Shown here one piece after another: positions 44,901 through 56,638 of a stretch of 64,000 nt of DNA (the first letter of the stretch is position 1; each line of letters begins with the position of its first letter). Below the pieces are notes generated by a model that saw only the letters and a list, made by a program, of their open reading frames with translations, was not told the origin of the DNA and did not search any database. The translations under genes and the position numbers were made by a program. The stretch is from Siniperca chuatsi (taxonomy: Eukaryota; Chordata; Actinopteri; Centrarchiformes; Sinipercidae), in contig NC_058046.1 in NCBI RefSeq assembly GCF_020085105.1, forward strand, positions 21,001,675-21,065,674, read 5' to 3'.

Positions 44901-47494
44901 AGTAATTTGGCTCATTTATTAGTCAGAAACAAAGCAATATTACTTTCATAGTAAAAATTAAATATGAACAAAATCACCTTTTGGGAGTTGACTTTACCTA
45001 TACCCCACACCTCCATGTCATAGCATGAAAATCATAAGCTCATTTCAAACATATTGCCTTATTGTAAATACCCGTGCTATTCCTTCCATTGTGTAAAACT
45101 AATCTAAAAGCACCATTTATCTGAATACAGGATGAATCAAACACCCACCTTTGGGACCCACAACCAGCCCTACAACACGATATGGTACCCGCACCTATAG
45201 GATTGAAATGACACAGGGTTAACTATACACACTTTAAATGACAACCAAAAACATAAAACACAGAGCCTACTTCATAAAACAAATGTGCTTGCATGGTAAC
45301 ATACACAGCACTTAAAGATATCAAACAGACATTCTTATGCAGTGAATGACATTAACACTGAGCAACATTATGACTCGTAATAACGTGCTTGCTGACCTGA
45401 ATGGTCGTCTGTCCAGGTAGAGAGGGGGTCCCTGGTCCGGTTACAGCAGACAGGGGGCCTGTCTTGTTTCGAGAGGCTCTTATGAGGGAGAAGTGCTCGG
45501 CTGCAGACAGTATCTCCCTCTTAGCCATGGCCACATCTTCTTTGCGCCCTGTTACAACAAAGACAGGCTGCTCTCCCCTCACTGGTGTCTTAATGTAGGT
45601 GTTAGTTTTGCCTCGAAGTGCTTTAATCTTACAGCCTGTTGGGGGGTGGCAAGTTAAAGAGAGACATGGGAAAGTTGGATTATTTCCAATTACATTACAT
45701 ACACATAATATTAAACTTTGATAATCAGTATCTCCAAATTGAACTAATAAAAGATCATGGCACACGCTATTTCAGTTTCCACTCACTAATACCATTTAAA
45801 AGTTGCATAGCTTCTAAATTAAATATTCCTTTCAGCCGTGGTTGAGAGTCCAACATCATTACCAGAGCCATTTCCTGTTGTTGTCAACACTGCAGTCTGT
45901 GCACCCTCCCCCAACTGATCTCAAATATGACATAATAACACTCCTAACCCTACTACTGAGCTATGTAAAGTTTATGTAAAAAGGACCAGATAAAAGCGTT
46001 GGACATCTAAGAAAAGCCAGTCGTGTTCAGAAGTCTTGTTATGTCACGGAGCTAACTATAACCAACAGCTGATGTGGCAAAGCAATGGTCACCCATACTC
46101 AGCTCTTCATGTTCTCCTCCGAGACAAAGCCAAGCCAGGTTTAGCACCACAAGGCACGGCTGAGGACAGGCTCACTGTCAGCGAAGCACAGACAAAATGC
46201 CCTTAATACAGACGAGCTGCCAAAGCGAGAAGACACGGAGAGACCTGCTGGTTGATAAAACTTGTGATGTAAACTTTTGTGGAGGGTGTTGGGCGAGGGT
46301 GTTGTTGACCCACTTAGGAGGAGTGCTAAGCTAGCTGGTTGCAAGCTAACGTTAGCTGTTGTAGCTGAAGATTCTAAATGATAGTTTGGTTTAACTCTAG
46401 ATCATGTTTTAATGTTTGAACTACACATAACTAATCAGATGTCCCATATAAAAAATGTTACTTATAAAAATGTTTACTAATTATGTTAAATAGCCCGTAC
46501 TCGTTCATGCTAGTGCGCGGGTGACAACAAGTTACTAGTTAGCTAACGTTAGTTCTCACTTGCGACAAAAAACTGTCAAAACTACATTTTAGCTGTTACG
46601 TGTTTTATCGTAACTCTGCATTTTCTTAGTATTCCAACATTATGTCGTAATAACTTAGTTAATAAAATTTACTACCCTGTTTTTATTCTTGTGTACATCT
46701 TATTTTGCTCACTTTACTGCTGCCTGAACTATCTTAACACCAAGTTTCGTCTAAACTCCCATTAGCAACTTAACGTTAGCTAACGAATCCAACCAAAATC
46801 ATCCGAAAGACAACAACAACAACAACAACAACAACAACTCACCCTGCCTGCCCACAATCTCCGCGACGTGCTCGGAGCTCGGCACGGCCACACACTCCGT
46901 TGTGTTGACGCTCTTTCGCCGACTCAACAGCGAAGATTCGGCCTCGTAGCCCGACTCCCCGAACACGCCGGGCGGTAACGTTAGCATCGCCATGCTGCTA
47001 GCCGGTGGTAGGGCGCTGCCGCCGACCCCACTATCATCACGCTCGTCTCCGTTGTACAACAAGACCGTCTCGGCGTGCGGCGGCTCCATCCCGGACGGCA
47101 TCACGGAGCCACCCGGCCCCGATGGGAGGTGTTGGTGGCGGTGGGCCTGCGCTAGCATCGAGCTAGCGATGCAGCCAGAGAAGTCGGCGGCGGCTACAAC
47201 TTCTGGCTCTTCGTCTTCGGGCGCTGCTGTTATGTTCACTTCATCTCCCGAGGGCGGCCGGTGCAGGGGTAGGGGCTTCAAGTCTAGGACCGTACCGAGG
47301 AGGTTGAAATGAGAAACCGGGGGGAGCTGGTGATGGTGGTGGTGAAAGGAGAGGCTCTCGTCTGCTTGTTCGGGGGTCCGGCTCTGGGTGCCGTGGGGCT
47401 CCTCAAGGCCCATACCGGCGAAAGCGTGTACTAGCGGCGGTGGGACCTCGGACTCTCCCTCGTCGGCCTCCAGCAAAGACGTGCTACTAGGCAT
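41985..47494 (-). CDS. mex3c: Mex3c, KH-domain RNA-binding RING E3 ubiquitin ligase
   Basis: Five coding exons, in transcript order: 47494-46843, 45635-45397, 45194-45149, 43847-43117 and 42395-41985. Phases match and give 692 residues. MEX3 proteins bind mRNA 3' UTRs through two KH domains and use a C-terminal RING to ubiquitinate targets; MEX3C promotes decay of specific mRNAs. A long, poorly conserved N-terminus with a His-rich run precedes [12 protein letters not shown], then KH1 with loop GRQG and KH2 with loop GPKG. A Ser/Asn-rich linker ([29 protein letters not shown]) leads to the RING ([19 protein letters not shown]) and the tail [18 protein letters not shown] and NGTDVSFE favour MEX3C over the A, B and D paralogues. 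The start MPSS matches the family. Introns cut both KH loops at the same phase. Coding DNA is GC-rich in exon 1. Confidence 0.95.
44289..44362 (+). mobile_element. tRNA-derived SINE fragment in mex3c intron
   Basis: An A-box-like word TGACTCAGCTGGCTGAAGC is followed about 40 nt later by the B-box-like word ATGAGTTTCAGTCTAG, at pol III promoter spacing. It resembles the tRNA-like head of fish SINEs. It is too diverged to be a functional tRNA. Confidence 0.45.
46811..46838. repeat. (CAA)n trinucleotide repeat beside mex3c donor
   Basis: About nine CAA units, read as TTG on the mex3c strand, begin 4-5 nt inside intron 1. If the intron were retained, the protein would continue into a poly-leucine stretch and then stop. 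Confidence 0.9.
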
Positions 47495-48100
47495 GATGCA
47501 AAACTTTTATAATAATGCCGTTAAACGGTAATCGATACGAATAATATTTCAAATCAGTTTTGGTTTACAAAAAAATAAAAAGCGACCAGCGCCTGTTGGT
47601 TGAAATGTGTGGCTTTTGTTTTGTCTTTCCAGCTCTCCATGCAGCCCTCCCTACACTGTAATCTCGTATTGCTTTTTCACGCGAGACTTTGTTTTGGGGT
47701 CAGCCGTGTATTCACAACTGTCAGAAAGACGCACTCAGCGCGCGTCATGCAGGGGTGGGATGTCATGAGAATAATTCATTATAATTAATACATCTGTGGC
47801 GTCCCTGCTGCCATGGGTTACACACCCCGACGCTTTGGGGTAGTAAGTTCAGTGAGGCCTCAGCCAATAGAGGTAGCCATTGTGGCACTCGTCACAGACT
47901 ACAAGGAGAGATCAAGAGAAAAAAGCAGAAAGAAGTAAAATTGTATTATAAGCTAAGATTTATTACAAGGACAGTATATATTAGCTATGCAGAAGCAGCC
48001 AATAGACCAATGTGTGTCTGACCCCATATCAACTACCATGGCTTTGTGCTCAGGCCATAGGAAGTGTTCAACGGTGCTGTTCCTAATTGCAACTAGATGC
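47495..48100 (-). other. mex3c: mex3c upstream region (5' UTR/promoter)
   Basis: The DNA upstream of the mex3c start codon is moderately GC-rich to about 47,760, then AT-rich. I could not fix a transcription start or recognise specific promoter elements. It is followed by a decayed LINE. Confidence 0.3.
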
Positions 48101-48109
48101 TGTTTTGAA

Positions 48110-48625
48110 GACAACTGATAGGACAAAACATTCCCCAACTGACCAACAGTGAGCTCCCAGGGAGTTGATATAGAGATTGTCCATTCGTACAAATAACCAG
48201 TTGTCCAACTCAACAACAAGCTGGAGCAGTCTGACAACACTGATGCCCTCCACAGGAAGGAACTTCATCTACTGAGGACTTTACAGTCAGACTTTAGAGT
48301 CTGTTGGCTAGACATTCAATGACTCTGTGGTAGCAATAACCAGGGGCGTAGCACAACATCATGGACTCTGCACATAGGCATCATGGGCCTCACCCACAGC
48401 TATTCATTCTAGTATCTTTGGCCCCCGAGTCCTAATTCCCTGGCAACAACCATCTTTTATGCAGTGGTCTGCTGGGCCAGTGGCATCTCAGATGCAAACA
48501 GAAAGAAGCTGGAATACATCAGGGCAGCCAGCTCTATCCTGGGGTGTCTGCTAGACTCCATAGAGGAGATAAGAGAGAAAATAATGGTTGTCATCAACAA
48601 AACATCCCACCCCCATATGACACCC
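48110..48625 (+). pseudogene. Decayed LINE reverse transcriptase C-terminal fragment
   Basis: Plus-strand frames, broken by stops, give NNKLEQSDNTDALHRK and, after an interruption, FYAVVCWASGISDANRKKLE, then ASSILGCLLDSIEE and NKTSHP. These are the order and wording of the region after the catalytic core in common fish LINE ORF2 proteins of the CR1/L2/Rex-like group. A block at about 48,340-48,435 containing CAGGGGCGTAGCAC splits the two pieces and looks like a separate insertion. The copy cannot encode a functional enzyme. Confidence 0.75.
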
Positions 48626-49680
48626 AAAGAGATCCAAGAGTACCTAGCTGCAGACACAAAATGGCCGATCTCCGCAGTTGGCAGGAAATCACGTGATCTG
48701 AGCAGCGGAAGTTGGTCTTCTTCATTTTTGGGTGGCAGGCTTTGCTGTAAAACTTTCTAACTTTATTCAATGGTTTTCATTAAAGTAGGGATATGAGGCA
48801 CTTAATTTGATGAGTTTACTATTTATCAGACCACAAATGAGACAAGAATTAGGTTAGAAACACGCTAGACACCAGAGTGGAGTGTTTCTGGGGGGCAGGC
48901 CTCACTTACTGTACAAAAACACAACTTTATTCACTGATTTTAGTGAAACTGGATAATATTTTATGGGGGAAATATTCTCAGTTTTTCCCTCTGATGTCCT
49001 CCGGTTGCTCTGCCTAAATTCTCTATGATTTACAGAGTTTCCTGATGGACTGATACCATCACCATAGCTCAATTAGCCATGCAGCTAATGTAGCCGTCCT
49101 ATTAGCTGACTCTACCCAGACAGGGAGTGAGTAGATTTTCAGGCCATGCTTGCCCACTCGCCAGGCTCCGGTTCTGGTGCCGCTCCCCGCCAGCATTCCC
49201 CGCTGCCCAACCCGGGCCTAAAATCTCTGCCACTGTGTCTGCATCCAGGTCCCTCTCAAGAGGTCCACTACTGCAGGTCTTTAATCTCTGCTTCTGTGAG
49301 TCACTGTTCTCGGTTGTCCACAATAACCCCAGAGTGTACTGTAAATCAAGTGGGTATTTAGCTACTGTAGATTCCATTAGAATATAGAAAATCCATCAAG
49401 ACACAAACATCTCATGGTCTCATAATTTTAAAAAATGGTATCCTGGTCACTGCCAAGAAATTGTGCCTTGACTGGAGGCTATATATTAAATGATGATGAT
49501 TGTGATTCTGGACTTCTGCTACAGTCACAACTGAAATAATTTGAGATTTTGTATTTGTTGATTTGTTAATTCAAATACGTTTTCAACATACTTAAGTACA
49601 TTTATGTTATCGTGTAAATTGCCAAACACAAAATAATTTTCAGATGCAGTATGGTATTTAACCGCAGTCTGTTAAGTAGC
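48626..49680. other. Intergenic DNA between LINE remnant and tmed7 promoter
   Basis: No coding exon recognised. A GC-richer block at about 49,136-49,300 contains overlapping open frames but no known domain. It could be part of an unrecognised transposon. Confidence 0.35.
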
Positions 49681-49682
49681 AG

Positions 49683-49870
49683 CCACGTTGGACTGTATTG
49701 AAGAATACGCTTCCCGAGTATGTGGACGTGGCCCACGTGATCTCACAAGCGCCCCGCCTCTTCTTTTTTTGACCAATGAGAACGAGACCAGGGGGCGGGC
49801 TTTTACAGATGACAGCCAATGTTGTGTCACGTTTGTAATGCGCTTCTTAGCATTAGTCACATCCGGGTGA
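49683..49870 (+). promoter_or_regulatory. tmed7: Probable tmed7 promoter
   Basis: A compact cluster of promoter motifs lies about 350-540 bp upstream of the tmed7 start codon. It has an E-box CACGTG at 49,734-49,739 preceded by GGACGTGG, CCAAT boxes at 49,773-49,777 and 49,816-49,820, and GC boxes at 49,750-49,757 and 49,791-49,800. TCACGTTT lies just after the second CCAAT. The GGACGTGG and CCAAT arrangement resembles, without exactly matching, ER-stress response elements. No TATA box. The binding factors are inferred. Confidence 0.4.
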
Positions 49871-50221
49871 GCACTTTGTGGTGAGTAGCTAATGCTGACA
49901 GAGACAAAATAATGAATTAAGACATGTTAATGTTTGAATTTACTTTAACTTCAGTGACCACAATGCGCCCATAATACACGAAAACACTAGCCTTAGGAAA
50001 ATGTTACAAATTCCAAATGGCTTTCTGTCTCTAAAATATAGAGGCCAGCTAGCTAGCTTCAAGCTAACAACTTGTCGCTAATATCAATGTCCGGGTTTGC
50101 TTTGTCACCATTTTTGCCTTTTTGCCACTCTCGGTATTGATTTTAGTTTGATGTCTGCTAATGTTTATTTCGGCAGGTCCACTCAGGTTTTTACTTTGAA
50201 GCTTGGCTTTCGGTCTTCAGG

Positions 50222-53200
50222 ATGTACGGATCCTTTCGGGTGCTGTTGCAGGTGCTGTGGGCCCAGCTTCTCTGTGGGTGGGTGCTGGGCTCCGAGCTAA
50301 CTTTCGAGCTGCCAGACAACGCAAAGCAGTGTTTCTACGAGGACATCATCATCGGCACCAAGTGTACACTGGAGTTTCAGGTGCGTGGGTCTTCTTTCGT
50401 CCCAACGCTCATCCCTTTTCCTGAAGAGAAGTTGTCATTTTCAGAGAGTTGAACAGAGTCTAGATTATCCTCTTAAAGGCAATATTAGCCATCAAAGATG
50501 AACGCCCCAGGGCTCGGGACAGCTCAGCTCAGCAGTTATCTGACTGATGAATACATGGTAAACTTTCTTTAATAAACAAACTTTTTCAAATTTCTTCTCA
50601 CACAACGGAGTTTTCGTCTGTTTTCCCTTTGTATTTATTAATGTAGCATGGACACTCAATGCATTAAGCGTTGTTGACTGAAACAGGTGGATTATGTCCT
50701 GCACAAGCAAAATTTATCAAATCATGAGATTTATACATATTTACATATAAATCTGTGACAGTGCTAGTTTTTTGTGGGTTGTCTTTGTTCTGTTTAAGAT
50801 ATTCCGCAGTCTTTAAACCAGCAATCTAACAGCTCAGTTTGACAGTTTTCCTTAAGTTTTTTCTGTAACAAGCTGAAGTTGCCAAACAATCATTTAAAGG
50901 CAAATATTAAAACCAACTGTGTAATGCTGAATTAGGGGTGGACGATATGGCCCTAAAATAATATCACAATATTTCAGGTAGTTCTGCGATGATATTCTTG
51001 ACGATATGACTAAATCCTGAAAAATATTTTTGGTTTAGAACTCACAATAGCTGTTGAGCTCTCCTCGCGGGATTTTTGTATCTCCTCGTACTCAACCGAC
51101 TGCTTCTGCTTAAGATGGTGAAATAAGTTTGTTGTATTGCCCCCCTTTTGTTGTTAGTCTTCTTGCACTTTTTAAATATTACCGTGGTTTGTTGTAAATC
51201 TGATCTTTTGTAACCAAACTACTTCCACACTACTGAAGTGGCTCCCCCCTTTGCTACCAGCTCCAGTATTACTTTCGCTTTCAGCTATGCTTGTTGTTGC
51301 TGTGCGTAACGGTATGACATCATTAGCTCAAAAAGTCTGAATATCGCCATTATCACGACATGAATATTTTTGATCATATTAAAAATGATCGTGATATATC
51401 GTAAACGATATATGGCACACCCCAAATGCTGCTCATCATATTGTCTACATCTGCCTTAGAGAAACCAGTATTTAGCCTTGAGCTTTCATTAGATTCATAG
51501 TAGCAGACCCCCACAGGGCACCATGTTGCCTATTTCCAAGGGCTGATTGATAATTCATTATTAATTATATTGTTTATAGTCTAATCGATATATCGCTATT
51601 CACAGTTTTCATGCCTAAATATGACTAAAATCTGTCACAGCTTGAGATATAAAACACATGATACAACATATATTTTTAGAAAATTAAAGGATTGTGTTCT
51701 AGTAAAATACTTTTGACTGATTTGGATGTGACAATCATTACACGAGTTTTGTTTAACCTTCTTCTTTGTCTCTGGACACCTTGACACAGTTCATAATGGC
51801 TTGAAAAAATAATATATTGAGTCACTATGTTACTGAATGGATGGTCCTCCTGTTTTTATGTTTTCCCAGGTGGTGACTGGTGGCCATTATGATGTGGACT
51901 GCCGTTTGGAGGACCCAGATGGCACTACACTCTATAAGGAGATGAAGAAGCAATATGACAGCTTTACCTTCACAGCAGCCAAGAATGGCACCTACAAGTT
52001 CTGCTTCAGTAATGAGTTCTCCACCTTCACACACAAGACGGTTTACTTTGACTTCCAGGTCGGCGATGACCCTCCACTCTTTCCCAATGAGAACAGAGTC
52101 ACTGCTCTCACCCAGGTGAGCTGTGTGTGTGAGGATGCACGTGCTTATGCATTTGCATGTTTGTGTGTGAGGGAGTTAATGTTTCTTTAGGTTTTTAGGA
52201 GTGTATAGCACAGAGCCCAAATTTGTTTTATTTTATCTGACCAAGAAACTACAGGCTGCTAGTTTCATTGCACCTGTTAAGGTGGTACAACTAACACCTT
52301 TGCAATTCCTGTTAGTACGTGTAGTTTTGTTACCTCTGCAAATTCCCAGCCAAGCTCCACCCAGTTTGAACCTGTAAAGAGGTTTAACCTGCCATATTGA
52401 CTGAAACACCTGTTTGGGTGTGCTCTGCATTATTGATCTTCTGTAATTGTCTATAAGAGCGTCTAGAGTTTTAACCAGGATGGATTTATTTAGCACCCAC
52501 AGTCACGTGTCGAGTCCACATCTGTCAATAGTTTATTACCTGCAGTTGTTGCGGATTTTATTACAGTTAAAACAACCTATAATGTTTTTGTTTCCATTAT
52601 GTTTTCAGCAAGTTAGTTTTTTTGCTGGCAGAATAACAGATGAAACATTGAAAAAGAGAAAAAAAGCCTTGTGTGTACTGAAAGGCTGGAGGTGCTAGCA
52701 ACTGTAAGATAAACATGTAGTCAGAAAAAAAAGTGTGGTTGAGGTCGAACCAAACTGAACCCATGATAATATTTTTGTGTGCTTTTGCAGGCACTACCAC
52801 ACCCAGTTGTGGACAATGAACTAATTCTGCCAGTAAACTTAATATTTTATAGCCATGAACTAGTTAGACACTTCCTAATCCTAAAGGCGATGGTTGTGGG
52901 GTCAAAAAATCCGATTAATTTAAATCTCTTCATTTTACAAGTTGGAGGATGTTTTAACATTGGTGTTGTTTGCTCCCCAAGTTCCCCCTAGTTTGTGAAT
53001 CAAAGTTAAAATTGTTTTCTTGTTAGCTGTTAATCATTAATTTTCAGCCACAGTCTTAATATCTTATATTTCTCTTGGCTTCCATTTAATTAATTTTTTC
53101 CCCATTTCCAGATGGAATCAGCCTGCGTGTCCATCCATGAGGCCCTGAAGTCAGTCATCGACTACCAGACGCACTTCCGCCTCCGTGAGGCCCAGGGGCG

Positions 53201-53348
53201 CAGTCGGGCGGAGGACCTCAACACCCGTGTTGCTTTCTGGTCCATCGGAGAAGCCATTATCCTTCTTGTGGTCAGCATCAGTCAGGTGGTCCTGCTAAGA
53301 AGCTTCTTTTCTGACAAGAAGACCACTACAACACGCGTCGGATCGTAA
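50222..53348 (+). CDS. tmed7: Tmed7, p24-gamma family cargo receptor
   Basis: Three coding exons, 50222-50380, 51870-52115 and 53112-53348, with GT/AG borders and phase 0 throughout, encode 213 residues. p24 proteins are type I membrane proteins that cycle between ER and Golgi in COPII and COPI vesicles and help sort cargo. A hydrophobic signal peptide covers about residues 1-24. The GOLD domain (about 26-126) starts [17 protein letters not shown] and holds C37, C48, C64 and C98 and one N-glycosylation site, N92 in NGT. A coiled-coil segment [18 protein letters not shown] precedes a membrane helix ([14 protein letters not shown]). The cytosolic tail has the COPII-binding FF pair in SFFSDKK and ends TTTTRVGS, as in human TMED7. 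The mature protein is almost identical to human; only the signal peptide diverges. The first in-frame ATG is used, in a weak start context. The neighbour fem1c matches the human TMED7 locus. Confidence 0.97.
50935..51423. mobile_element. Non-autonomous element with short inverted ends in tmed7 intron 1
   Basis: Begins GGGGTGGACGATATGG and ends GATATATGGCACACCCC, so the outer bases are imperfect inverted repeats. Internally it is rich in CGATAT words. I recognise the GGGGTGGRCGATATGG start as a frequent fish repeat. There is no coding frame. It lies wholly inside tmed7 intron 1. Confidence 0.65.
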
Positions 53349-55470
53349 CAGTCTCTGAGCCTTGAGATCTGATTCATCACTTTCTTTATCCGTACCTGGG
53401 CTCGTGTGCATAGAGTGGGTTAGAGTATCAGTGCTGATCTGAAATTGGATCATATCAAACTGCCAGGTCGTACAATCTGACATGTCCTTATTCAGCACTG
53501 GTATTCTTAGTAACTTTACGCAAATGAGTCTTGAGCAACAAGGTTATGTGTTTAAAATGTTTTTGAGGGGTAAAAGAGAATCTGAAGAAAGGCTTGCTTG
53601 TGTTGCTTGTAACTATGTGTATTGGAGGCAGTTCAAGCACTTGGTCATATAGTTAAAGCAACCCTTAAATACTTTAAATATTTGAAACGTGTTCTTATTT
53701 TACTTGTGTCCTTTTCTACCCCCATCATTTAATATCCTGTCTCCCTGATCTGTTCAATTTTTCAGCCCAAACTGTGCACTGAAATAACCAAGGGAGTAAA
53801 AGTTGTGACTAAATGTACTTGTGATATAGGGAGTTGAGGATTTCTTTCCTTATCTGCAGAGCACTGGGTCTCTAAAACCACAATGGCAAGGCAAAGGGTG
53901 TTTCCCCATAAAGGTTGCATTTGGTTATTAAAAATAACTGTTGAAATTTGTTTTCATTGTTATTAAACCTCACTGTATTCAGTGAGAAAGACTAGACTTG
54001 TGTTTGCTTTTATCGGCTTATTTTAGATGAGTTATTAGAAGGGAGTGTGCTGTACAGAGAGGAAGCCATCCTTCAATCTAATAGTAGCTTGAAACAGTTT
54101 GTATTTGGGTTTAAGGATTGAATTTAGAGATGCAGATGGCTTCCTTTGAGTGACTGCAGCCAAATCCTTAAATGAATTGAAGTCAGTTTTAGCATTTTTG
54201 ATTCCATTTACTCGATTATACATTGGGTAAAGTCATGCTTCAGTTTGACTACACCTTGGTGAATTATTGCCTACAGGTAGGGGCTTCTTCATTACATCTG
54301 TGTGACTCAGTGTTGGAGACCAAAAAGAAACAACTAATATTCTTGTGTTTAAAAGTGACACATTTTGTGTGTTAAGTGGCAATGCCAGTAATTTTAAGTG
54401 CACCAACTTGTTATAAAAACTTTCTTTCACTGGTTCCCTTGCAACGTTATATCTAATTCTGCCTCTGCTGTTTAAAGTGTAACAACTTATTTATCTTGTG
54501 GGCTGATTTTGTCCTCTTGGTTTTATACAGCACTGTTGTAAAATTCATGTTTTTCAAAATATTGCTTGAATATACGAGAATTCGAGTAACTCTGAGTTGT
54601 AGTTGTAATTTGAAATTTTACTCACTGACTACTCTTGTTTTCTAAAGGAGCAGGAAGGAAGATTTTGACATCTTAAATTTAATATGACTGGTTCTGGTAT
54701 TTTCCACTCTCATTGTTCAGTTTTTCGTCATCTGATTCAATTGGCAATACTGAAAGAAAAACTCTAAACATGCAAGTTTCATTCTGAACATTTTCACTAA
54801 ACATTTGAGCCTCCAGGAAGCACTACATATAGTAGTTGCAGGCTTAGTTCAACGTGGTAGTGTCACTTCAGCCAGGAATCACATGAAAGTCAGTGGGTCA
54901 TTGTTTCTTTCACTATTCACTGATTTGCAGACAAAGACAGGCATAGCTGAAACATGAAATACCTGAGTATAACGCCATTTTGAAGTTCCCCTGTAGGATT
55001 TTCACAGCACACAACATCAATGAATGTAAATGACATCCGATCATCTCCTGGCAAAGCTAGAAGACATCGCTGTTGTTAAGTGAGAATTTTGTCATGACGA
55101 AGACAGACTTTTACAACTAACCCACTGAAAGAGACCAAAAACTCAATGCTTTTTTGAATTTATAGTTTGGTCTTGTTTATCTGATTCTAAAGACATGGAA
55201 AACAAGTAAAAGATGTACTATTAATATTGCCATTTATTAGTTGTGTCTTGGCTTGCCTTCCTTTGTTATACTTTTCCCCTATGTTCATTGTCAGTTTTGG
55301 TAGGTGGTGCACTTGTAGGTATGTGCACTGACAGGTCATTTTTGGACACAAATTCAGCTCCGAGGCATTCTGGGAACTTGTTAAGTTATTGAAATGGCTG
55401 AATAAACTTTGTTAAAATGTCGGGGTATGCTTTTATTTAATCATTATCAATAAACACTTGGTTTTCAGTG
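53349..55470 (+). other. tmed7: Probable tmed7 3' UTR
   Basis: About 2 kb of AT-rich non-coding DNA follows the stop. AATAAA signals lie at 55,401-55,406 and 55,449-55,454, with an earlier ATTAAA near 53,960. Alternative polyadenylation is possible. The end is inferred. Confidence 0.45.
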
Positions 55471-55704
55471 AGGGATGGAGTTTCTGGATACATCCTCTGG
55501 TCATGCTTCTTTCATCCTGTAGGGAGTGATATAATCAAGGCCATCACATTCAGCTTTGCATCCATACAATATTTCAAAATATGTCTTAAGCCGGCAGATA
55601 CGGATGAGGCATTTTACGTTTTTTTTTTTTGCCCGTTATTTCTTTATAAAGTCCCAGGTACTTAAAGAGCAGCAATCTCTCTTTGTTGTTTTTTTTTTTT
55701 TTAA

Positions 55705-56638
55705 TTGAATACGTCACAGTCCAACAGCTCTGTGATTGGTCGTTCACACGTCAATCGTTTGCGCAAATTGAGAAAAAAAGACTGCGTTGGGGTTGCGATT
55801 TGACAGAAACTGAGTCGTGATCATCCGGGCGAGCCGTGGGTGGATAGCCTCCCCTATTTACCTTCCCCTTCTTTGAGATTATTGTCGTGCCAGCTTGCTG
55901 AGTGGCTACATGGACGAGTGTTTTTCGCTGTATTAGGGGTAACGTCTGTCGTTTGTTTCTCGACGTGTGCGCGTGTGTGTGAGAGAAAGAAAAAAGACTC
56001 GGATACTGGGGACATCCCCTGCTTGTTTGGGGACTGTCGTTTTCCCAGGCTAAGCTAGCAGCAGCACGGCATAAAGGGTGGGGGTGGATTTTTATATTTC
56101 GGCCCTCGGAAAGCGAATATAAATAATGTCTCAGGAGTATGTTGTGGAACAATGACAAGCGCAGGAAGCAGATGTAATGGAGGAGAGCTTCTTGGAGGTG
56201 AAGACATGTCAGTGGATGAGTATCGGTTGAACGGTCAATAAAGAGGTGTAGCGTTTCAGCTAAGCGAAGCTAATCGTTAGCTAAGTTGATCAAGGAAGTT
56301 GACTAGCCACCTTGCTAACCAGGCGACAAATGTATTACTGGACCAAGGGTCGTCTCAAACGTCTGAGTTACTAATAGAGCCAACGTTACAGATATACGTA
56401 ACAGGCTGGTGATGCCAATTTTTGAAAGCTGCAGTTTAGAAAGTCACGAATTATCGTAGGTTTTTAACCAAAACGCTAGCTAGTTAGTTTACCGTTAGCC
56501 AGTAAGTCTGAGATTGTTGTAAACAAAGGGTCCCGAGCTCCAGCAGTCCACAGCAACGGTACACTTCGAGTTATCGTTGACCGATTGTTTCACGGACATC
56601 GTCGCCTTGTTAGTTAACAGTGAAACTAACTCTCAGAA
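55705..56638 (+). promoter_or_regulatory. fem1c: Probable fem1c promoter and long 5' leader
   Basis: A CRE-like ACGTCA at 55,711-55,716 and an inverted CCAAT box (ATTGG) at 55,735-55,739 mark a likely promoter. The DNA up to the fem1c start codon contains several short upstream ORFs, including an ATG near 55,910 that stops after about eight codons and others between 56,120 and 56,180. If most of this is 5' UTR, initiation at fem1c would be restrained. Whether a leader intron exists could not be decided. Confidence 0.4.

Noticed and set aside
46992-47312. 106-codon plus-strand open frame opposite mex3c exon 1
   Set aside because: Antisense shadow of the GC-rich first exon, with no domain or independent splice signals.
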